Source: Anthoceros angustus
Taxonomy: Eukaryota > Streptophyta > Anthocerotopsida > Anthocerotales > Anthocerotaceae
DNA length: 64,000 nt
Reading direction: 5' to 3'
NCBI GenBank assembly: GCA_010909165.1
Contig: VJWM01000016.1
Coordinates: 434,001 to 498,000 of the forward strand
Part shown: one piece after another, positions 58,058-64,000 of the stretch
How the letters are laid out: the number at the start of each line of letters is the position of its first letter
Numbering within the stretch: position 1 is the stretch's first letter
Notes under the pieces: generated by a model
Database searches by the model: none
Seen by the model: only the letters and a program-made list of their open reading frames with translations
Told to the model about the DNA's origin: nothing
Program-made: the position numbers and the translations under genes

Positions 58058-59917
58058 GATGGGACCCAAGAAGGCTGCGGAGGTATGGGAGCCATGGAAC
58101 ACAGTAGGCGCAACATTGTAACCCGCGCTATCCGGACTTTGGGCCATGTGGAGGAGGCGGAGGATTAGTCGAAGAGTGGCACTTAGGCGTGTTCGGCATG
58201 CGGGCGTTTGTGATGTCACCACAGTCAGGAGTTCGCCGGAAGATGTTGGCGGCCAACAAGGAGGTTCGTCCAAGAACCTCGGGAGGATCAGAGATGGACC
58301 TTGGAGGTCACGAGGCGGCTTCAACCCAGCGGAGGAGGTTGGGGCGTGGTCCGAGGCCCCTCAAGGCGAGGGAAAGATAGAGGCGCAAGGGCGGCGTCTT
58401 TGAAGCCCGGCGGACAACCAATGGTGGTTGATGTCGGACTGCTGGACGGAAGGGTGAGGCGATGGGACCCAAGAAGGTCATGGAGGTATGGGAGCCATGG
58501 AACCCGGTAGAGCGCAACATTGTAACCCGCGCTATCCGGACTTTGGGCCATGGAGGAGGCGGGAGGATTAGTCAAGAGTGGCACTTAGACGTGTTCCAGT
58601 CCCGACGCTTGACAGTCACCGGGTCCGGAGTTCGCCGGAAGATGTTGGCGGCCAACAAGGAGGTTCGTCCAAGAACCTCCGGAGGATCCTGTGAGATGGA
58701 CCTTGAGGTCCCGAGGGCGGCTTACAACCGCCCAACGAGGAGGGCGAGTCCCAGCCCCTCAAGGCGAGGGAAAGATAGAGGCGCAAGGGCGGCGCGGCCC
58801 CGAACGCAATGACAACCAACCGGTTGATGACCATGGACAAGGGTGAGGGCAGAGTCTTGATCATTGTCCGGAACTTGCTCACCAAGGTGGATCACCTTGG
58901 TGATAATTTGTTGGTGTTCACGCATGCGTTGCGGTAGGCAAGAAGGCGATGGGACCCAAGAAGGTCATGGAGGTATGGGAGCCATGGAACCCGGTAGAGC
59001 GCAACATTGTAACCCGCGCTATCCGGACTTTGGGCCATGGAGGAGGCGGGAGGATTAGTCAAGAGTGGCACTTAGACGTGTTCCAGTCCCGACGCTTGAC
59101 AGTCACCGGGTCCGGAGTTCGCCAAGATGTTGGCGGCCAACAAGGAGGTTCGTCCAAGAACCTCCGGAGGATCAGAGATGGACCTTGGAGGTCACGAGGC
59201 GGCTTCAACCCAGCGGAGGAGGTTGGGGCGTGGTCCGAGGCCCCTCAAGGCGAGGGAAAGATAGAGGCGCAAGGGCGGCGTCTTTGAAGCCCGGCGGACA
59301 ACCAATGGTGGTTGATGTCGGACTGCTGGACGGAAGGGTGAGGCGATGGCCGGATCATTGTCCGGAACTTGCTCACCAAGGTGGATCACCTTGGTGATAA
59401 TTTGTTAGTGTTCACGCATGCGTTGCGGTAGGCAAGAAGGCGATGGGACCCAAGAAGGTCATGGAGGTATGGGAGCCATGGAACCCGGTAGAGCGCAACA
59501 TTGTAACCCGCGCTATCCGGACTTTGGGCCATGGAGGAGGCGGGAGGATTAGTCAAGAGTGGCACTTAGACGTGTTCCAGTCCCGACGCTTGACAGTCAC
59601 CGGGTCCGGAGTTCGCCAAGATGTTGGCGGCCAACAAGGAGGTTCGTCCAAGAACCTCCGGAGGATCCTGTGAGATGGACCTTGAGGTCCCGAGGGCGGC
59701 TTACAACCGCCCAACGAGGAGGCGAGTCCCAGCCCCTCAAGGCGAGGGAAAGATAGAGGCGCAAGGGCGGCGCGGCCCCGAACGCAATGACAACCAACCG
59801 GTTGATGACCATGGACAAGGGTGAGGGCAGAGTCTTGATCATTGTCCATCGGAACTTGCTCACCAAGGTGGATCACCTTGGTGATAATTTGCATGTTATA
59901 ATGGGCAAGAGGGCGAT
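58058..59917 (+). repeat. Tandem array of four ~400-490 bp GC-rich units, two alternating types
   Basis: Units start at 58058, 58461, 58948 and 59442 with GATGGGACCCAAGAAGG. Their first halves are nearly identical (three of the four keep an open frame reading MEVWEPWNPVERNIVTRAIR). The second halves alternate: units 1 and 3 share one tail (with GGAGGTTGGGGCGTGGTCC), units 2 and 4 another (with CCCAACGAGGAGG), so there is a higher-order period of about 0.9-1.0 kb. Units 2, 3 and 4 end in the same hairpin word. Protein-coding use is uncertain because frames do not continue from one unit to the next. Confidence 0.85.
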
Positions 59918-61310
59918 GGGAAGGATCATCTTAGCGGGTTGAGAGGCCCTGGTGAGGCGAAAGCCACCGCCGTCCGGACTATCCCCATACGATCCATGTA
60001 TGGGGACATTACGACCTCTGAAGGATGGGGAGGTGGGCGCTCGGGAAGGGTTGGCGGCCCTACGAGCGAGGCGGGCAAGGCGCCCGAGGTAGAGGCCCGA
60101 CCCCTAGGGCCAAACGGGTCCGGAGGAGGCGGCGGGAAGGGATCTGGGACTCCATACGTGGAGCGGACCCCTCACCACCTAGGGAAGTGTGGGAAGATAT
60201 CCCTTCCCTCCTCTTGTGCCCGGGCGGCCAGTCTGACGGAGGCGGCCCCGACTCCAAGCCCGGCCACCAGCCCTAGCAGCGAGCCCAGCGAACTCGGGCA
60301 GAGGCCGGTGCCAGAAGCAGAGGCGGGCGGTGCCACCCTTGACACCTCGGTGCTGTGCCTTTACCCCTTGCAGGTAGAGTGAAGAGGCGGTGAGCGAAGG
60401 GCCAGGAGGCGGGAGGTCAGCGGCAACCCCACGGGCAGTCCATCGCCCGTGGGAGGCAAGGGGTCGGCTCGAACCCCCTCCCCTCAAGGCGAGGGAAAGA
60501 TAGAGGCGCAAGGGCGCGCGGGTCAACGCAATGACAACCACCGGTTGATGCCTGACCACCGGATGCGGGTGAGGCGAGTCTGATCATTGTCCACTGGAAC
60601 TTGCTCACCAAGGTGGATCACCTTGGTGATAATTTGTTGGTGTTCCTGCATGCTGCAGCGGGGCAAGAGGGCTGACTGGGGAAGGATCATCTTCGCCAGG
60701 TTCAGCCAGGAGGCCCACAAGCTGAGGAGCGAGAAGCCACCGCCGTCCGGACTATCCCCATACCTGATCCATGTATGGGGACATTACGACCTCCTGAAGG
60801 ATGGGGAGGTAGAGCGGGCGCTCCGGAAAGGGTTGGCGGCCCTACCAGAAGCAGAGCGGGCAAAGGCGCCCGAGGTAGAGGCCCGACCCCCTAGGGCCAA
60901 ACGGGTCCGGGAGGAGGACGATCGAAGGGATACTGACCATACGCCGAACGGACCCCTCACCACCTAGGGAAGTGTGGGAAGATATCCCCGCCTCCCACTA
61001 CGGACTTTTGGGGCCTCACGAGCAGCAAAAAGCAGAGAGCCCGACTCCAACACCACCACCACAACGGCAGAGAGGAGCCCCGACGAACTCGCCGGCAATC
61101 AAGAGGCGGAAGACGTGCCACCGCCAACGCACACCAACAAGACCTGGTGCTCAGGTTTTGCCCCGCCCACGAGTGGCAAGAGGTCAAGAGGCGGTGAGAA
61201 GAGCGTAAAGGGACGCCCAAGGAGCAGGAGGTCACCGCAGAACCCCACTGAGCCGGGCCCGCGCCGACCGGGAGAGGCAAGGCCGCCTGAACCCCCTCAC
61301 CCTCCGAGCC
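59915..61310 (+). repeat. Two related ~0.75 kb copies with a transposon-type ORF
   Basis: 59915-60200 and 60675-60990 are copies of the same sequence (GGGAAGGATCATCTT to GTGTGGGAAGATATCCC). The second is less damaged and carries a 126-codon frame (60587-60967) reading GRIIFARFSQEAHKLRSEK, LSPYLIHVWGHYDLLKDGEV and then an acidic-basic tail. The following parts (60200-60480 and 61020-61310) are also loosely related. The texture suggests a mobile-element protein, family not recognised. Copy 1 differs by many small indels. Confidence 0.6.
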
Positions 61311-64000
61311 CTGTGACGAAGAGGCGAATAAGGAATTGGCATGCCAAGAGGGCCAAGGAGGGTGAAGCTCGGGACCTCGGCAATCGAGACCTAAGGGACT
61401 GATTAGGTCGAGAGACCAGTCGGACTTGCTCGGGCTGCAGTGGAGGTCCTTGGCGACCGTGAGATGCCCGCCTCCCACTACGGACTTTTGGGGCCTCACC
61501 GGTGGCGGCCGTGGAAGAGACACGGCGGGTCACAGCTACCCGTCATGGACGGTATGCTCACAGGGGCTCTGGGCGGTAGAAGACCCGGGAAGTAAAGCCA
61601 CCGGGAGGCGCATGGTGCTCCTCCAGAGCAATTGGCGGCCCGGGAGGCGAGGAGGAAGCGGCTCTCGGCCGCATCGAAGGAAGCCGGAGGCCGAAGGGAA
61701 GTCCGTCCATTCGGCAGGCCGGACTAAATTCCTTCATTTGGGTGAGAGCGGGGCATAGGAGGCCCAAGCGGGTCAAGACCTCTCGCAGTGAGAGGCAGCA
61801 GAGGCGAGGAGGCGAGGAGGCCCGGCGCAAGGCAGAAGGCTCGCGACTGGCCGAGGCCACCGACTACTGTCGGAAGCCTGAGTGAAGGAGGCTGAAGCCG
61901 CTTAAGACCGACCGCGATCACTATCGGCGTGATCGAACCGGTGGAGGGAGACCAGGATAGGCGGCCAACTCAAGACGGAGCTGAGGCGGCGGCAAAAAGG
62001 GTGTGACGCGACTTGCTTGATGGACAAGCCAGACAATCCCGTGTCGCTGTGGTATGGAGTCCGCTCTAAGAGAATGATAGCCCGCTTGCCGCGCTTCACC
62101 GATTCTCACCTTCTTCGTCCACTTCACCTTAACACACTCAATCTTCGCTTACACCTATTTATAACGCTTCACCGAACAGCCCGGTGGCCAAACGCTTAAG
62201 GACCTGCTTATGCGTCCGCCTGCTCGGCCACTGCTTCTTCATCTGCCTCTCATCGCCTTCTACACTTATCAACCTTGAAAAGAACGCAAGTGGTTGATAC
62301 CCAGACCTCCTACGTTGTTCACGGGCCTCTCCGTCCGGCTCACACCCTCCCAAGTACCTCGCCCACACGCTCCGGCCCCGACGCTGGACCGCCGCCTGAC
62401 GAACAAGGGTCCTCGCCCTTCCCCGCACACACCACCACACGTTAAGTCCGTCAGACCTTGACTGCCTCCCGAGTCGCCGTCGCCCTGACTCAGACTCATA
62501 GCAAGAAGACGCCCAAGGGTCTGCAAGAACGCTGCATCAACACCAAGAGAAAGATATTTTACTAGAGCGGCCTCATTCTTATACTACGCCCAAGGTCGCC
62601 TTTATTACACTCTATTCGATGATGGCCAGCCAAGATGCCCTAATCGACGCCTACCATCCTATTTCCTCCCTATCTCCTTCTCTCTGGGCTGGAAGATTCT
62701 GGGTTCCGCCGGATGGGTGGTCCAATCTCCGCCCCGACAGCTTGTGGCGCTCCCAATCGGATGATCCGTGAGGCGGGCCTCCTCTCCCGAATCCCCGAGT
62801 TGGGCCATGGCCTCGACAACCGCCACATTACGACGCCATCCTCCTCGCCTCCCTGGTCCTCGCCGGTGGGGCCACCGGCCATTCTTCCCTAGCGAAGTCG
62901 GGGCTCCTCCTCATCGCTGCAGCCTGACCTCGAGGTCTGCCTCGACTCGAACTTCGTGAGTCCGGCTTATTTCCCGAGTCCCCGGCCTAGGTCCGACCTT
63001 GTCTCGGGGTCCGGACTGTGGTCCGCCTCGAGGTCCTGACTGTGGTCCGGCCTTCAGAGTCCTGACCTCGTGGTCCGACTCGCGCCCTGCTCTTCCCTCA
63101 CGGACTCCTCCGTGGCTCTCCCTGAGTCCTTCCGCTGCTCCCGATCGCCTGCCGACTCCCTGGCCCCTTCTTCCATGGTGAGGTGCGGTGCTTACCGCCA
63201 CATTCGCCGCCCCGCTCCGCCTCCTCCGCTCCTCTCACCGCACTCCGCTGCCGAACAACGCCCAAGGTCCCTGTGGCACTATCCCCGGGCCTTCTTCCTC
63301 GCCTTCCTGACCCGTCTGAAGTCCGCCTCCCGCCGAGGGTGACGTGGTGCCTCCGCTTGAGCAGCCTCTGGTGGTAGTAGGCGGTCGAGTCGACCGAATC
63401 GCCTCCTCCACATGGCCTCGAGCACCTTGCATTCTGCCGCCAAAGGTGCTCGGCAATGGAGTGTTGTTCGCCCATTGCTCGCTCGGCCAGTTTGCCAACC
63501 GCCGGACTTTTGAAGCCACCAAAGCGGCCTCCGACACCTCCTCGCAGCCTTTTGCCGCCAACGCGCCTCCTCCCTTTGTCGTCAGAGCTCACCAATCGAC
63601 CGCCATGGAGCCCAGCCTCCTTCCGCCTCCCGTAATCGGATAAGGAGCCGCTGCCTCCTCTAGCGCCTCCTCCTCCGCTTACCTGCACCAAGGTCCGCCA
63701 CCTCCTCTCCAATCCTGACCGGTATATCCATCCGACCGGCTTCTTCCGCCTTCGCACTGCAACGCCCAACCTCGATAGTCGCCGATTTTCCTCCGCCTTC
63801 GACGGAGCTGGAGGCACTCTATTTCGTGCTCAAGTCGTGGATTCTCCTGCTGAGAATCACCGCCGCCTCCGACGCATCTTGGAGTTGTAGCTCCAGCTGT
63901 CCTGCCGCCCTCCATCTGCCGCCTCCTCTACTGCACTGCATTTCTGAGATCTCCTATCTCCCGAGTGCTGGTCTCCATCTCCCCTTCCCGAGTTACCCTT
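61311..64000. other. GC-rich repetitive region, no gene assigned
   Basis: A CGCCTCCCACTACGGACTTT word at 61468 repeats one at 60988, tying this part to the array on its left. To about 62.07 kb the plus strand is purine-rich; from there to the window end it is pyrimidine-rich. Long frames on both strands (for example 63817-63098 minus) are explained by composition. A plus-strand stretch near 63690-63889 reads HLLSNPDRYIHPTGFFRLRT and has coding-like texture but no start and no known relative. Confidence 0.4.

Noticed and set aside
58058-61310. CRISPR-like array
   Set aside because: Units are far too long and adjoin without unique spacers, and this is eukaryotic nuclear DNA.
63098-63817. 239-codon Gly/Arg-rich minus-strand frame
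   Set aside because: Explained by the CCTCC-rich composition of the plus strand; no domain and no conserved motif.

Overview
The window looks like nuclear DNA of a plant, most likely a seedless land plant (bryophyte or lycophyte) with a compact genome. The reasons are: spliced genes with short GT-AG introns (about 55-170 bp), a class II formin with an N-terminal PTEN-like domain, plant-type PEN-2, PIG-Q, GT47 and mTERF proteins, and degenerate PLS-class PPR gene fragments. I cannot name the species from sequence alone.

Layout. 1-8.3 kb: an intact GT47 (ARAD-like) glycosyltransferase gene on the minus strand, convergent with the 3' end of a G-patch splicing-factor gene on the plus strand. Left of them lies a roughly 2 kb inverted copy of both genes (2834-4816 against 5238-7247) and a patchwork of seven further fragments (1-2842), each joined to the next through 8-11 bp of shared sequence. 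10.6-17.8 kb: decayed PPR fragments interleaved with one deleted and one nonsense-mutated BAHD acyltransferase copy. 19.7-26.3 kb: a class II formin on the minus strand whose promoter-PTEN-FH1 part is duplicated in tandem, again through short shared sequences. 26.9-49.3 kb: an ordinary gene-dense stretch with PEN-2, ARP2, an F-box/LRR protein, an mTERF protein, a head-to-head pair of small membrane proteins, PIG-Q and DPH2 sharing one short promoter, and an ankyrin-repeat protein. 50.3-56.1 kb: a receptor-like cytoplasmic pseudokinase and an unrecognised nine-exon gene. 57.7-64 kb: a GC-rich repetitive region with an alternating tandem array and a recurrent perfect hairpin.

How the genes relate. 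These are mostly unrelated housekeeping genes: GPI-anchor synthesis (PIG-Q), diphthamide synthesis on eEF2 (DPH2), gamma-secretase (PEN-2), Arp2/3 and formin actin nucleation, and organelle gene expression (mTERF, PPR remnants). No operon-like logic is expected. The most informative structures are the two rearranged loci. Their copies differ almost only by 1-4 nt indels in homopolymers and short repeats, so either the rearrangements are extremely recent or part of the assembly comes from chimeric, unpolished long reads. The nine-exon gene at 53.7-56.1 kb and the small membrane-protein pair at 36.7-37.9 kb are the best candidates for undescribed biology.
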